Part shown: positions 27,876-37,341 of the stretch, one piece after another | Position numbering within the stretch: the stretch's first letter is position 1 | How the letters are laid out: every line of letters begins with the position of its first letter | Source of the DNA: Paracoccaceae bacterium | Lineage (GTDB): Bacteria > Pseudomonadota > Alphaproteobacteria > Rhodobacterales > Rhodobacteraceae | Direction: 5' to 3' | DNA: 64,000 nt | Assembly: GCA_003567315.1 (NCBI GenBank) | Contig: PWZT01000037.1 | Coordinates: 184,849-248,848 of the forward strand | Position numbers and translations under genes: made by a program | The notes under the pieces: generated by a model | The model's database searches: none | The model's input: the letters and a program-made list of their open reading frames with translations, nothing else | Told to the model about the DNA's origin: nothing

Positions 27876-29000
27876 ATGGCGAAAGATTTGTTTTCTTCTC
27901 ACCCACCCTTCACCCCACCCACGAAGGAAGAAGACAGGCTGCTCTGGCTTCGCCTCATTCGCTCCCCCCGCGTTGGTCCGAAAACATTTCACCGCCTGAT
28001 GGCAGAGCATGGTGACGCTGGTGCGGCGCTCGAAGCGCTGCCAGCCATCGCCAAGGCCGCCGGGGTTGATGACTATACGCCCTGCACCGCCGAGCGCGCG
28101 CAGGCGGAAATCGAGATCGCGCGCGCAAAAGGCGCGCGGATGTTGTGTTTCGGAACCGACGCCTATCCGCATACGCTCGCCAGCATTGCAGACCCACCGC
28201 CTGTGCTCTGGTGCATGGGCCAACGCGGGCCGATCCTGCGCCCGATGGTGGCGCTGGTGGGGGCGCGCAACGCCTCAAGCCTTGGCACGCGCATGGCCCG
28301 CAGCCTCGCCGAAGGGCTCGGACAGGCCGGGTATACCATTGTGTCCGGGCTTGCCCGCGGGGTCGATGCGGCCGCGCATCATGGCAGTCTGAAGACTGGC
28401 ACGATCGCAGTCATGGGCGGCGGGGTCGATGTGATTTACCCTGCCGAAAACGCCATTCTCGCAGCGGCGATTGCTGATCAGGGGCTGCGCCTGTCCGAAC
28501 AGCCCATGAGCCTGCATCCGCAGGGACGACATTTCCCGCCGCGCAACCGGATCATCTCGGGCCTCGCGCTGGCAGTCGTGGTGGTCGAGGCGGCAGAGAA
28601 ATCGGGCAGCCTGATAACCGCGCGCGATGCGCTGGATCAGGGGCGCGAGGTGATGGCAGTGCCCGGCCACCCGGTCGATGGGCGCGCGGGCGGGTGCAAC
28701 CGGCTGATCCGCGAGGGCGCAACGCTTGTGCGCCATGTCGAGGATGTGCTGGAGGTGCTGGAACGCCTGCAAGAGCCCGAACGCCCTGCCCCGGCGGTCG
28801 TCCCGCCGACACCGGAACGCGCGGCACCCGCCGATCTCGAACAGGCGCTGCTCGATCTGCTCGGGCCGACCCCGGTCGCCGAAGATCAGATCATTCGCGA
28901 CATGGCCTTGTCGGCCTCGGTCGTTTCTCCGGCTCTCGTCATGCTGGAAATTCAAGGCAGCGTGCGCCGCCACCCCGGAGGTTTGATCAGCCGCGTCTGA
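27876..29000 (+). CDS. dprA: DNA-processing protein DprA
   Basis: Binds incoming single-stranded DNA and loads RecA during transformation. The 374-aa protein has an N-terminal helical (SAM/HhH-like) region (to about residue 75), the Rossmann-fold DprA domain (MVALVGARNASSLGTRMA, then VSGLARGVDAAAH and MGGGVDVIYP), and a C-terminal winged-helix domain (about 305-370). In this group it would serve uptake of DNA, including gene-transfer-agent DNA. A CtrA-like box precedes it; topA follows 160 bp downstream. Confidence 0.95.
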   Translation: MAKDLFSSHPPFTPPTKEEDRLLWLRLIRSPRVGPKTFHRLMAEHGDAGAALEALPAIAKAAGVDDYTPCTAERAQAEIEIARAKGARMLCFGTDAYPHTLASIADPPPVLWCMGQRGPILRPMVALVGARNASSLGTRMARSLAEGLGQAGYTIVSGLARGVDAAAHHGSLKTGTIAVMGGGVDVIYPAENAILAAAIADQGLRLSEQPMSLHPQGRHFPPRNRIISGLALAVVVVEAAEKSGSLITARDALDQGREVMAVPGHPVDGRAGGCNRLIREGATLVRHVEDVLEVLERLQEPERPAPAVVPPTPERAAPADLEQALLDLLGPTPVAEDQIIRDMALSASVVSPALVMLEIQGSVRRHPGGLISRV

Positions 29001-29160
29001 TATGCCTGCGCCACGTCGCAAGCCCTGCCTTCACGTCACCGCCGCCGAACAGCCCGCACTGCACATGCCAAATGTGGGTGCATTGACATTTCATCACCTC
29101 CTCACACATGTATGGCGACCCGCAAGATGCCGGACGCAGTGGATTTATCAGAGGAATTTC

Positions 29161-31713
29161 ATGGCAGTTGTCGTCGTAGAGTCGCCCGCCAAGGCCAAGA
29201 CAATCAACAAATATCTCGGCTCGGACCATACGGTTCTGGCGTCTTACGGCCATGTGCGCGACCTGCCGCCCAAGGATGGATCGGTCGATCCGGACCATGA
29301 ATTCGCGATGCAATGGGAAGTCGCGAGCGACTCGCGCAAACACGTCAAGGCGATTGCCGACGCGCTGAAAGACGACCCCGAACTCATCCTCGCCACGGAC
29401 CCTGACCGCGAGGGCGAAGCGATTTCGTGGCATCTGACCGAGGCGCTGGCGAAGTCACGGGCGCTGAAGAAGGACACGCCCGTGAAACGGGTCGTGTTCA
29501 ACGCGATCACGAAATCGGCCGTCACGGATGCGATGAAGAACCCGCGCGAGGTCGATATGCCGCTGGTGCATGCCTATCTCGCGCGCCGCGCGCTGGATTA
29601 TCTGGTGGGATTCAATCTCTCGCCCGTGCTCTGGCGCAAGCTGCCGGGCGCGAAATCGGCCGGGCGCGTGCAATCGGTCTGCCTGCGCCTGATCGTCGAG
29701 CGCGAGATGGAAATCGAGGCGTTTCGGGCTAAGGAGTATTGGAGCGTCACCGCCGGTCTGACCACCCCGCGCGGGCAGGAATTCAGCGCGAAGCTTGTCA
29801 GCCTCGGTGGCAAGCGCTTGGACAAATTCGATATTGCGACATCAGAATCCGCCGAAATCGCGGTGCAGGCGGTCCAGTCACGGTCACTTTCCGTAGATTC
29901 GGTCGAGGCCAAGCCTGCCAGCCGCAACCCCTCTGCCCCGTTCATGACCTCGACCCTGCAGCAAGAGGCCAGCCGCAAGTTCGGCATGGGCGCCAAGCAG
30001 TGCATGAGCACGGCGCAGCGGTTATACGAAGCGGGCTACATCACCTACATGCGAACCGATGGCATCGACATGGCGCCCGAAGCCGTCATGGCCGCGCGGG
30101 ATGTCATCAAGGATCGCTACGGCGCGGATTACGTGCCCAAGAGCCCGCGCATGTACAAGAACAAGGCCAAGAACGCGCAGGAAGCGCATGAATGCATCCG
30201 GCCCACGGATATGGCGAGCAGCCCCGACAAGCTGAAGATCTCCGACAGCGACCAGCGCAAACTTTACGACCTGATCTGGAAGCGCACGATCGCCTGCCAG
30301 ATGGAAGCCGCGCGGCTGGAGCGCACCACGGTCGAGATCGGCTCCAGGGACAAGCAGGTGGGGCTGCGCGCAACCGGGCAGGTGGTTTTGTTCGACGGCT
30401 TCCTCAAGGTCTACGAGGAAGGCCGCGATGATGTGGTCGATGATGACGACAAGCGCTTGCCGCAGATGTCGGAAGGCGACGCGCTGGACAAGCGCAGCGT
30501 CACGCCCGAGCAGCATTTCACCCAGCCGCCCCCGCGCTACACCGAAGCCACGCTGGTCAAGAAGATGGAGGAGCTCGGGATCGGGCGACCCTCAACCTAT
30601 GCCAGCATCATCACGACAATTCAGGATCGTGGCTATGTCACCAAGGACAAGAACCGCCTGATTGCGGCCGACAAGGGGCGTCTCGTCACGATCTTTCTGG
30701 TCAATTATTTCCGCCGCTATCTGGAATATGATTTCACCGCTGACCTCGAGGCACAGCTTGACGATGTCTCCGCTGGCGACCGCGATTATCGCGAAGTGCT
30801 GGACCGCTTCTGGCGCGACTTCTCCGCCGCGATTGCCGAGACATCTGATCTTCGCATCACCGAGGTGCTCGAGAAAATCGACGAGGTGCTGGCGCCGCAT
30901 CTCTACCCGCCGCGTGAGGATGGCAGCGACCCGCGCGTGTGCCCGAAATGCGGTGCGGGGCGGCTGAACCTGAAGACCGCGCGCTCGGGCGGGGCCTTCA
31001 TCGGCTGCAACAATTACCCCGAATGCCGCTACACCCGCCCGCTCGGTGGCGATGAGGGCGATGCCGAACTGGCAGGCGATGGTAAACTGCTCGGCCACGA
31101 TCAAGGAGACCCGATAACGCTGCGCACGGGCCGGTTTGGCCCGTATGTGCAGCGCGGCGAGGCCACGGAAGATGTGCCCAAACCGCCCCGAGCCTCGCTG
31201 CCCAAGGGCTGGGATATCGACAGCATCGATCTGGAGCGCGCGCTGATGCTTCTGTCGCTGCCGCGCCCGATCGGCCCGCACCCGGAGGATGGCGAATTGA
31301 TCGAGGCGGGGATCGGGCGCTATGGGCCGTATGTCAAACACGGTCGGAAATATGCCAACCTGCCCGAGGTCGATGAGGTCTTCACCATCGGCATGAACCG
31401 CGCTGTAGAGGTGCTGGCCTCCAAACCCACACGCGGTCGCGCAGCCGCGGCGGCCCCGCTCAAGACGCTTGGCGAACATCCCGATGGCGGCGAGATCGCG
31501 GTCATGAAAGGGCGATACGGGCCATATGTGAAATGGGACAAGATCAACGCGACTTTGCCCAAGGAGCTTGAGCCCGAGGATGTAACGCTCGATCAGGCGC
31601 TGGAACTGATCGCAGCGAAGGCGGCGACAAAGGGCAAGAAGAAGACCCCGGCCCGAAAGACGGCCGCAAAGAAGCCCGCTGCCAAGAAGAAAACCGCCAA
31701 GGCCGCGAAATAG
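29161..31713 (+). CDS. topA: DNA topoisomerase I
   Basis: Type IA topoisomerase relaxing negative supercoils. The 850-aa protein has an N-terminal TOPRIM domain (VVVESPAKAKTINKYLG; acidic ATDPDREGEAI), the catalytic region with the active Tyr in YITYMRTDG (about residue 300), one four-Cys zinc ribbon (CPKCG ... CNNYPEC, about 597-630), three C-terminal repeats of the GRYGPYVK type and a Lys/Ala-rich tail. AGAGG precedes the ATG. The basic tail is common in alphaproteobacterial TopA and probably binds DNA or polymerase. Confidence 0.97.
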   Translation: MAVVVVESPAKAKTINKYLGSDHTVLASYGHVRDLPPKDGSVDPDHEFAMQWEVASDSRKHVKAIADALKDDPELILATDPDREGEAISWHLTEALAKSRALKKDTPVKRVVFNAITKSAVTDAMKNPREVDMPLVHAYLARRALDYLVGFNLSPVLWRKLPGAKSAGRVQSVCLRLIVEREMEIEAFRAKEYWSVTAGLTTPRGQEFSAKLVSLGGKRLDKFDIATSESAEIAVQAVQSRSLSVDSVEAKPASRNPSAPFMTSTLQQEASRKFGMGAKQCMSTAQRLYEAGYITYMRTDGIDMAPEAVMAARDVIKDRYGADYVPKSPRMYKNKAKNAQEAHECIRPTDMASSPDKLKISDSDQRKLYDLIWKRTIACQMEAARLERTTVEIGSRDKQVGLRATGQVVLFDGFLKVYEEGRDDVVDDDDKRLPQMSEGDALDKRSVTPEQHFTQPPPRYTEATLVKKMEELGIGRPSTYASIITTIQDRGYVTKDKNRLIAADKGRLVTIFLVNYFRRYLEYDFTADLEAQLDDVSAGDRDYREVLDRFWRDFSAAIAETSDLRITEVLEKIDEVLAPHLYPPREDGSDPRVCPKCGAGRLNLKTARSGGAFIGCNNYPECRYTRPLGGDEGDAELAGDGKLLGHDQGDPITLRTGRFGPYVQRGEATEDVPKPPRASLPKGWDIDSIDLERALMLLSLPRPIGPHPEDGELIEAGIGRYGPYVKHGRKYANLPEVDEVFTIGMNRAVEVLASKPTRGRAAAAAPLKTLGEHPDGGEIAVMKGRYGPYVKWDKINATLPKELEPEDVTLDQALELIAAKAATKGKKKTPARKTAAKKPAAKKKTAKAAK

Positions 31714-31794
31714 ACCGAGACAAGCGCAGAGGTTGACTTCGCTGCAATGCCGCGTCAGGTAATTTGCAATCATGCGACCGAGGGGAGTGACGAG

Positions 31795-32490
31795 ATGAAG
31801 AAAGTCTATGGCTCTGCAGCCGAAGCCCTGGACGGGCTCTTGTTTGACGGAATGACAATCGCGGCAGGAGGCTTCGGGCTTTGCGGCATCCCCGAATTGC
31901 TCATCGACGCGATCCGCGAGGCAGGGACCAAGGATATCGCGATTGCTTCCAACAATTGCGGTGTCGATGATTTCGGCCTTGGAGTGCTGCTCAAGACACG
32001 CCAAATCCGCAAGATGATGTCGTCTTATGTGGGCGAGAATGCCGAATTCATGCGTCAGTATCTCTCTGGGGAACTGGAGCTGGAATTCAACCCGCAAGGC
32101 ACGCTCGCCGAGCGGATGCGCGCAGGTGGCGCTGGTATTCCGGGCTTCTACACACGGACGGGCGTCGGCACACAGATCGCCGAGGGCAAGGAACACAAGG
32201 AATTCGGTGGCGAGACCTTCATTCTGGAGCGCGCCATCATGGCCGATCTGTCCATCGTGAAAGCGTGGAAGGCCGACACGACCGGCAACGCGATCTTCCG
32301 CAAGACGGCGCGCAACTTCAACCCGCCCGCGGCCAAATGCGGCAAGGTCTGCGTGATGGAAGTGGAGCAGATCGTGGAACCGGGAGAGCTGGACCCCGAT
32401 CACATCCATCTGCCCGGCATCTACGTGCATCGCCTCATTCAGGGGCAGCACGAGAAACGTATCGAAAAGCGCACTGTGCGCGCGGCTTGA
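31795..32490 (+). CDS. scoA: 3-oxoacid CoA-transferase subunit A
   Basis: A 231-aa class I CoA-transferase alpha subunit. It begins [12 protein letters not shown], with [16 protein letters not shown] (CoA-binding loop, about residues 25-40) and [12 protein letters not shown]. With the adjacent B subunit it transfers CoA from succinyl-CoA to acetoacetate, allowing use of ketone bodies or poly-hydroxybutyrate products. GGGGAG precedes the ATG. The B gene follows 13 bp later. Confidence 0.94.
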   Translation: MKKVYGSAAEALDGLLFDGMTIAAGGFGLCGIPELLIDAIREAGTKDIAIASNNCGVDDFGLGVLLKTRQIRKMMSSYVGENAEFMRQYLSGELELEFNPQGTLAERMRAGGAGIPGFYTRTGVGTQIAEGKEHKEFGGETFILERAIMADLSIVKAWKADTTGNAIFRKTARNFNPPAAKCGKVCVMEVEQIVEPGELDPDHIHLPGIYVHRLIQGQHEKRIEKRTVRAA

Positions 32491-32503
32491 GGAGGGATTG
32501 AAA

Positions 32504-33133
<630 letters not shown>

Positions 33134-33140
33134 AACAGCG

Positions 33141-33165
33141 CCGGGCGGGCACTCAGCCCGCTTGG
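33141..33165. terminator. Hairpin between scoB and the lytic transglycosylase gene
   Basis: A 10-position stem including two G-T pairs (33141-33150 with 33156-33165, loop ACTCA) begins 7 bases after the scoB stop and overlaps the last codons of the convergent gene. There is no long T-run, so it is at best a weak bidirectional terminator. Confidence 0.35.
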
Positions 33166-34010
33166 CCTAGCTTGAAGACACATCCATCCGTGGGCAATTC
33201 GGGAACGGTGGCGCAGAGACCCCGCGCGACCATCCAGGCGGCCAGAACCTTGGGCACATAATCGCGTGTCTCGGCGAAGGGCGGGACACCGTTGTTGCGC
33301 CTGACCGCGCCTTCGCCCGCGTTATAGGCCGCGAGTGCGAGCACGACATCATTGTCGAAATGCCCGAGCAACCAGTCGAGATATTCGATGCCGCCTCGGA
33401 TATTCTCCGCAGGATCGAACGAATCACTCACGCCGAAGCGCTCTGCTGTTGCCGGGATGAGTTGCATCAGCCCCTGCGCGCCCGCAGAGCTGACAGCCTC
33501 GGCGCGTCCGGCGGATTCGACCGCGATCACGGCAAGGGCGAGCGCCGGTGAGACATTGGTGCCGACAGAGGCGCGCAGGATCTGCGGCCCATGGGCGCTG
33601 ACGATACTTTGTAGCGATTGCATCCGCGGCGCGCGTACGGGCTGGCCGTCACGGGGCGCATTCAAAGCCGCCACCGCCGACAGGAAGCGGCCCGAGCTAT
33701 CCTCCAGCCGCGGCGAAACGCGCTCCCAGAACCAGACGTAGTTGCTTTGTGCGGGTGCGTCCGAGGGGCTCGAAGGCGTCGTCACCGGGGCGCGCGGCGT
33801 GGCAGCTGCGAGCCGCCGGGCCTGTTCCTCGGGGTCTATCTGAACCGTAATACGCGGGCCACTGCCTGGCGGTGTGACCTGCACCCTTCGGAAACTGAAA
33901 TCATCTGTCTCGACCGGGTCTGCGTATGCCGGATCGGACATGCAGAGACATGCCGATGCCAACAGAAACGATGCGGAAAACCGTGCTCGGAGCGACCAAA
34001 GATAACGCAT
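33153..34010 (-). CDS. Lytic transglycosylase, SLT family
   Basis: A 285-aa exported murein hydrolase. Start MRYLWSLRARF begins a signal peptide (hydrophobic to about residue 25, YA-DP cleavage). After a Pro/Ala-rich linker, the C-terminal SLT domain (about 145-260) shows the catalytic Glu in VIAVESAGR, GAQGLMQLIPATA, and ALAAYNAGEGAV. It cleaves peptidoglycan glycan strands with 1,6-anhydro product. Longer upstream reading would lose the signal peptide. The ribosome site is weak. Confidence 0.92.
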   Translation of the reverse strand: MRYLWSLRARFSASFLLASACLCMSDPAYADPVETDDFSFRRVQVTPPGSGPRITVQIDPEEQARRLAAATPRAPVTTPSSPSDAPAQSNYVWFWERVSPRLEDSSGRFLSAVAALNAPRDGQPVRAPRMQSLQSIVSAHGPQILRASVGTNVSPALALAVIAVESAGRAEAVSSAGAQGLMQLIPATAERFGVSDSFDPAENIRGGIEYLDWLLGHFDNDVVLALAAYNAGEGAVRRNNGVPPFAETRDYVPKVLAAWMVARGLCATVPELPTDGCVFKLGQAG

Positions 34011-34347
34011 GGGGATTAACTGCTCGTTGTATTTTTCAATGTAGTATGGAGCGAGTCGACAGATTTGGCGACATTTTTGCAGGTCAGCGTACCGCCAAGC
34101 CCCGTTGTGTTGCAGTGCTGCATGCCGGGACGCAACTGTGCCAGCAGAGCAGACCAAGGGAGTCTCCGTCTTTTTTCGAGGCAGAAAGTGGGTTGGTGAG
34201 AATAAAAGTGAAAAGTACCAAAAAAGAGCTTTTCTCGCCGCAATCAGGACACGTTTCGACGGCTATATGGGTCTCAGCCAAGCGGGCAACATCAAACGGC
34301 TGAGATACCGCAGAGGCTGAGTAGAAACGTTCAAAATGGAGAGTAAC
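34011..34347. other. Intergenic region upstream of the first pilin-like gene
   Basis: 337 bp without a credible gene, visibly richer in A+T than the flanks, especially 34165-34240. It must hold the divergent promoters of the transglycosylase and pilin-like genes. GGAGAG at 34338-34343 is the ribosome site of the latter. I see no operator, repeat or RNA gene; an ORF on the minus strand through here has no family features. Confidence 0.5.
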
Positions 34348-34533
34348 ATGAACTTTTTCGCAAACATCAAGAACTTCGCTGCAGATGAATCGGGCGCTGT
34401 GACCGTTGACTGGGTTGTGCTGACAGCCGCCATCGTTGGTCTGGGCGTTGCCATGATCGGCACGATCAGCACTGCAGTCAACGGCCTCGGCGAACGCATC
34501 GCTGAAGCAGTCGACGATGAGCTGACCGACTAA
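34348..34533 (+). CDS. Small Flp-pilin-like protein
   Basis: A 61-aa protein: short N-terminus ending in ADESG, then AVTVDWVVLTAAIVGLGVAM as a hydrophobic helix and an acidic C-terminal tail. This is the layout of type IVb (Flp) prepilins, cut after Gly with Glu at mature position 5 and Tyr at 6; here positions 5 and 6 would be Asp and Trp. Such Asp-Trp variants are, as far as I recall, common in roseobacters without assigned function. No tad genes are nearby. A strong terminator follows. A paralogue lies 488 bp downstream. Confidence 0.7.
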   Translation: MNFFANIKNFAADESGAVTVDWVVLTAAIVGLGVAMIGTISTAVNGLGERIAEAVDDELTD

Positions 34534-34593
34534 GACAGAGCACACAGCGCTGCGTGAATTCTTCGTCGCGCTGTCCCTCTGAAGCTTCTGGAA

Positions 34594-34620
34594 GATCGCA
34601 AGCCAAGCTTGCGGTCTTTT
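34594..34620 (+). terminator. Intrinsic terminator after the first pilin-like gene
   Basis: A 10-position stem with one G-T pair (34594-34603 with 34607-34616), loop CAA, followed by TTTT. It lies 60 bp after the stop codon, so the pilin-like gene forms its own short transcript. Confidence 0.85.
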
Positions 34621-34626
34621 CATTTT

Positions 34627-34668
34627 GGTTCTGCTTTCCTTCTCGAAGGTTCTGCTTTCCTTCTGGAA
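34627..34668. repeat. 21-bp tandem repeat, two copies
   Basis: Two adjacent copies of a 21-bp unit (34627-34647 and 34648-34668), starting GGTTCTGCTTTCCTTCT, differ only near the end of the unit. It lies just past a terminator in non-coding DNA and is probably a recent slippage duplication; no function can be assigned. Confidence 0.8.
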
Positions 34669-35020
34669 AATGAGAGGCAATGCTGCATGGATGTAGCTGC
34701 GAACACGAAATGCAGCGTCGCGGATCACGTCGCCTTGTTCCTCCCAGACCACCACCAGACTCAGGGTCGTCGTTATCGCTGCCCTTGCGAACGAGACCTT
34801 TGTTCACCCTCGGCGCGCCCAAAGCCACGCCCTTCGCGGAAAACGCTAAGCCCGCGAACCGGGCCGATAAAGTTCAACGACCACATGCGGCTCTGACACC
34901 TGGTCTCATGAAGTCAGCTGACGTGGGGTCCCTCTCGTGATCAAACACCCTTCGCAGATTCTTAATGAAGATCGGATACCAGATTATTTCGGGATAGAGC
35001 ACTATCCGAAAGGGTGAGAT
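34669..35020. other. Intergenic region upstream of the second pilin-like gene
   Basis: About 350 bp without a credible gene. A palindromic GTCAGCTGAC occurs near 34912-34921 and an imperfect hairpin near 34987-35010 lies directly before the ribosome site AGGGTGAG of the GTG-initiated pilin-like gene. Nothing else is recognisable. Confidence 0.5.
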
Positions 35021-35215
35021 GTGCGATCATTGAAACGAATCAGGTGCTTTTCAAAAGATGACACAGGGACAGTCAGCGGTGACTGGATCGTTCTCTCGGT
35101 CGCTCTGATCGGGGTCGGCGCGATGGTCCTGTTGGCGCTTATCCCACCGGTGGACAATCTTTCGGGCAGAATGGCGAGTACGCTCGATGACGCCCGGGAC
35201 AGGATTTCGGAATGA
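35021..35215 (+). CDS. Second small Flp-pilin-like protein
   Basis: A 64-aa paralogue of the protein at 34348-34533: basic N-terminus, DDTG, then TVSGDWIVLSVALIGVGAMV helix and a charged tail. Cut after Gly it would again have Asp-Trp at mature positions 5-6. It starts with GTG behind AGGGTGAG; the nearby ATG is out of frame and stops at once. The two share layout but low identity, so they are old duplicates. Function unknown. Confidence 0.6.
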   Translation: MRSLKRIRCFSKDDTGTVSGDWIVLSVALIGVGAMVLLALIPPVDNLSGRMASTLDDARDRISE

Positions 35216-35320
35216 TACACAACGCCTTGGTGTTCCGTTTCAGCCGCGACAATCGCAGCGCATCCCGCCCCGGAGCGAGCCGTTTCGCGGCTTACTGATG
35301 GGTCGTGACCAAATTCACCT

Positions 35321-36040
35321 TCATTCCCGCGACCGAAAAGATGCCGCGGATTGGTTGAACAGCACCTGGTTGTTGTCTGCCCGGTGCTCTCCCCTGTTCT
35401 GGTCGGATTTGTGCAGATCGATCGCACGCTGCACTGCCGGGCGTTCCTTTAGACGCGCGCGCCAGTCGGCGACGCGCGGAAATGCGTCGAGGGAGGCGCT
35501 CAGCGGTTTGGCGATGAACGCCCAGGGGAAGGCCAGCATGTCGGCAATGGAATATGTCTCGAGGATGTAGTCGCGACCCTCCAGCCGATTCTCGAGCACG
35601 CCGAGATTGCGGTCATACTCGCCAAGATACCGCTTGAAGCCGTAACCGCGTTCGCCCTCCGGCGCGTAATTGCGGAAATGGCTGAGCTGCCCGGCCATCG
35701 GCCCCTGATTGCCCACCTGCCAGAACAGCCACTCCATCAACTCCTTGCGCGCGCGCAGATCGGTGGCTGGCGGCGCAAACTCTCCGGTCTTGTCGGCGAG
35801 ATACAGCAGAATCGCGGCCGATTCGAACACTGTCACCGGCGCGGTGTCCCAGCCAGCGCCCGGGTCGTGATCGACGATGGCCGGGATCTTGGCATTTGGG
35901 CTGATCTTCAGAAATTCGGGGGCGAATTGGTCCCCTTCGCTCAGTCGCATAAGCACTGGCCGATAATCGAGGCCCGTCTCTTCGAGCATGATCGCAGCTT
36001 TCCAGCCATTGGGCGTGGGCGCGTAGTAGAGGTCGATCAT
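35321..36040 (-). CDS. Glutathione S-transferase family protein
   Basis: A 239-aa GST of the YfcG/YghU type: thioredoxin-like N-domain (IDLYYAPTPNGWKAAIMLEE; NAKIPAIVDHD; FESAAILLYLADKTG) and an all-helical C-domain. The TPNG-W-A pattern is that of nu-class enzymes, which act as disulphide-bond oxidoreductases with glutathione. Its ATG overlaps the stop codon of the class III CoA-transferase gene by 3 bases, so the two are coupled; a shared catabolic or detoxifying role is inferred. Confidence 0.88.
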   Translation of the reverse strand: MIDLYYAPTPNGWKAAIMLEETGLDYRPVLMRLSEGDQFAPEFLKISPNAKIPAIVDHDPGAGWDTAPVTVFESAAILLYLADKTGEFAPPATDLRARKELMEWLFWQVGNQGPMAGQLSHFRNYAPEGERGYGFKRYLGEYDRNLGVLENRLEGRDYILETYSIADMLAFPWAFIAKPLSASLDAFPRVADWRARLKERPAVQRAIDLHKSDQNRGEHRADNNQVLFNQSAASFRSRE

Positions 36041-37245
36041 TCAGGCATGTCCTGTGCGTCCGTGGCGATGCCATCGGCAATCAGCCGGTTAATTGTCTGC
36101 GCGTCATAGCCAGCCTGCGCCAGCACGTCGCGGGTATCTTCGCCCAGTCGGCGGGCGGGGCGCGGCGCGCCGGGCGGCGTGGTCGAGAAGCGGGCGGGGG
36201 CGCGGGTCTGGCGGATCGGCCCTGCTTGCGGATGATCCTGCTCCAAAATGATCCCATTAGCTGCGACCTGCGGGTGGCGATACACCTGATCACGGGTCAG
36301 AACGGGAGCGCAGGGCACGTCATGCGCGCTGAGACGTTGCATCCAGTTCTCGGTCGTGTCCTTGAGCAACTCCGCTTGCGTCAACTCCAGCCGCGCGGGT
36401 TTGTTCTCCTCGCGCGCAGCGACCGTGGCGAAGCGCGGGTCCTCCAGCCAGTCGGGGCGGTTCAAAGCCGCCGCCAGCCCTGCCCATGTGCTGTCAGTAT
36501 GCGCCGAGACTGCCATCCAGCCATCCGCCGTCTGGTAAATCAATTCGACGAAACTTTGCGCGTCTGCCGCTTTATCTGGCGGAACCTCGTCACCAACAAA
36601 GGTATGGCCCGCCATGTCAGAACTCCACAGGAAGGCGAGAACCGTGTCGAGCATCGACACCTGCACATGGCTCCCCTCGCCAGTGCTGGCGCGTGCGAGC
36701 AGCGCGGCAGTGATGGCCTGCGCGGTCTGGATCCCGGTCAGCTTGTCGGGCAGGATCGTGCGCACCAGACGGGGCCGCGCCCCGCCGCCCTGCACGCTTG
36801 CAAGCCCCGACAGCGCCTGAATCAGTGGATCATAGACAGGCTTGCGCGCCCAGTCTCCCTCGAACCCGAAGCCCGCGATGGAGGTGTAGATGATGTCGGG
36901 CCTGACCGCGCGCACTGCCGCCTCGCCAAGCCCGATCCGGTCGATGACACCGGGACGAAAATTCTGCACGAACACATCCGCTGTCGCACAAAGCCGCAAC
37001 GCGGCTTCCAGACCGCGCTCATGCTTCAGGTTGAGCGTGACCGACTTCTTGCCGCGATTGTTGTTGAGAAACGAGGCCGAAAAGCCCCCGCGCCGTCCCG
37101 CGACCTGGCGGCTGAGATCGCCCCCGTCGGGGTGCTCGATCTTAATGACCTCCGCGCCCTGATCGGCGAGCGTCATTGTCGCCAGCGGACCCGAAATCAT
37201 TGTCGTCAGGTCGATCACCCGAAATCCCTGCAAGGGTCCGCTCAT
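36037..37245 (-). CDS. Class III (CaiB/BaiF) CoA-transferase
   Basis: A 402-aa family III CoA-transferase: N-terminal RVIDLTTMISGPLATMTLADQGAEV, LNLKHERGL, NFRPGVIDRIGLG, and the expected catalytic Asp in the PVYDPLIQALSGL segment (about residue 165). Such enzymes move CoA between small organic acids. The start with GGAGAG before it (37245) is preferred to an ATG five codons upstream. It follows a TauD-like dioxygenase and precedes the GST; acceptor acid unknown. Confidence 0.9.
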   Translation of the reverse strand: MSGPLQGFRVIDLTTMISGPLATMTLADQGAEVIKIEHPDGGDLSRQVAGRRGGFSASFLNNNRGKKSVTLNLKHERGLEAALRLCATADVFVQNFRPGVIDRIGLGEAAVRAVRPDIIYTSIAGFGFEGDWARKPVYDPLIQALSGLASVQGGGARPRLVRTILPDKLTGIQTAQAITAALLARASTGEGSHVQVSMLDTVLAFLWSSDMAGHTFVGDEVPPDKAADAQSFVELIYQTADGWMAVSAHTDSTWAGLAAALNRPDWLEDPRFATVAAREENKPARLELTQAELLKDTTENWMQRLSAHDVPCAPVLTRDQVYRHPQVAANGIILEQDHPQAGPIRQTRAPARFSTTPPGAPRPARRLGEDTRDVLAQAGYDAQTINRLIADGIATDAQDMPE

Positions 37246-37341
37246 CTGGCTGCTCTCCATGTCCAGGCGACACGCTCCGCTGTCAGCTTTTCACTGCCCG
37301 CTGATTGTCAGTGTCGCCCTGTCGTTCTACCGAGTCGAGGT

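Noticed and set aside
30592..32451. A 619-codon open frame on the minus strand across topA and scoA
   Set aside because: It crosses two well-identified genes in antisense and has no motif.
34084..34755. A 223-codon minus-strand frame through the pilin-like region
   Set aside because: It covers a terminator and a tandem repeat, lacks family features, and the opposite strand has clear small genes.
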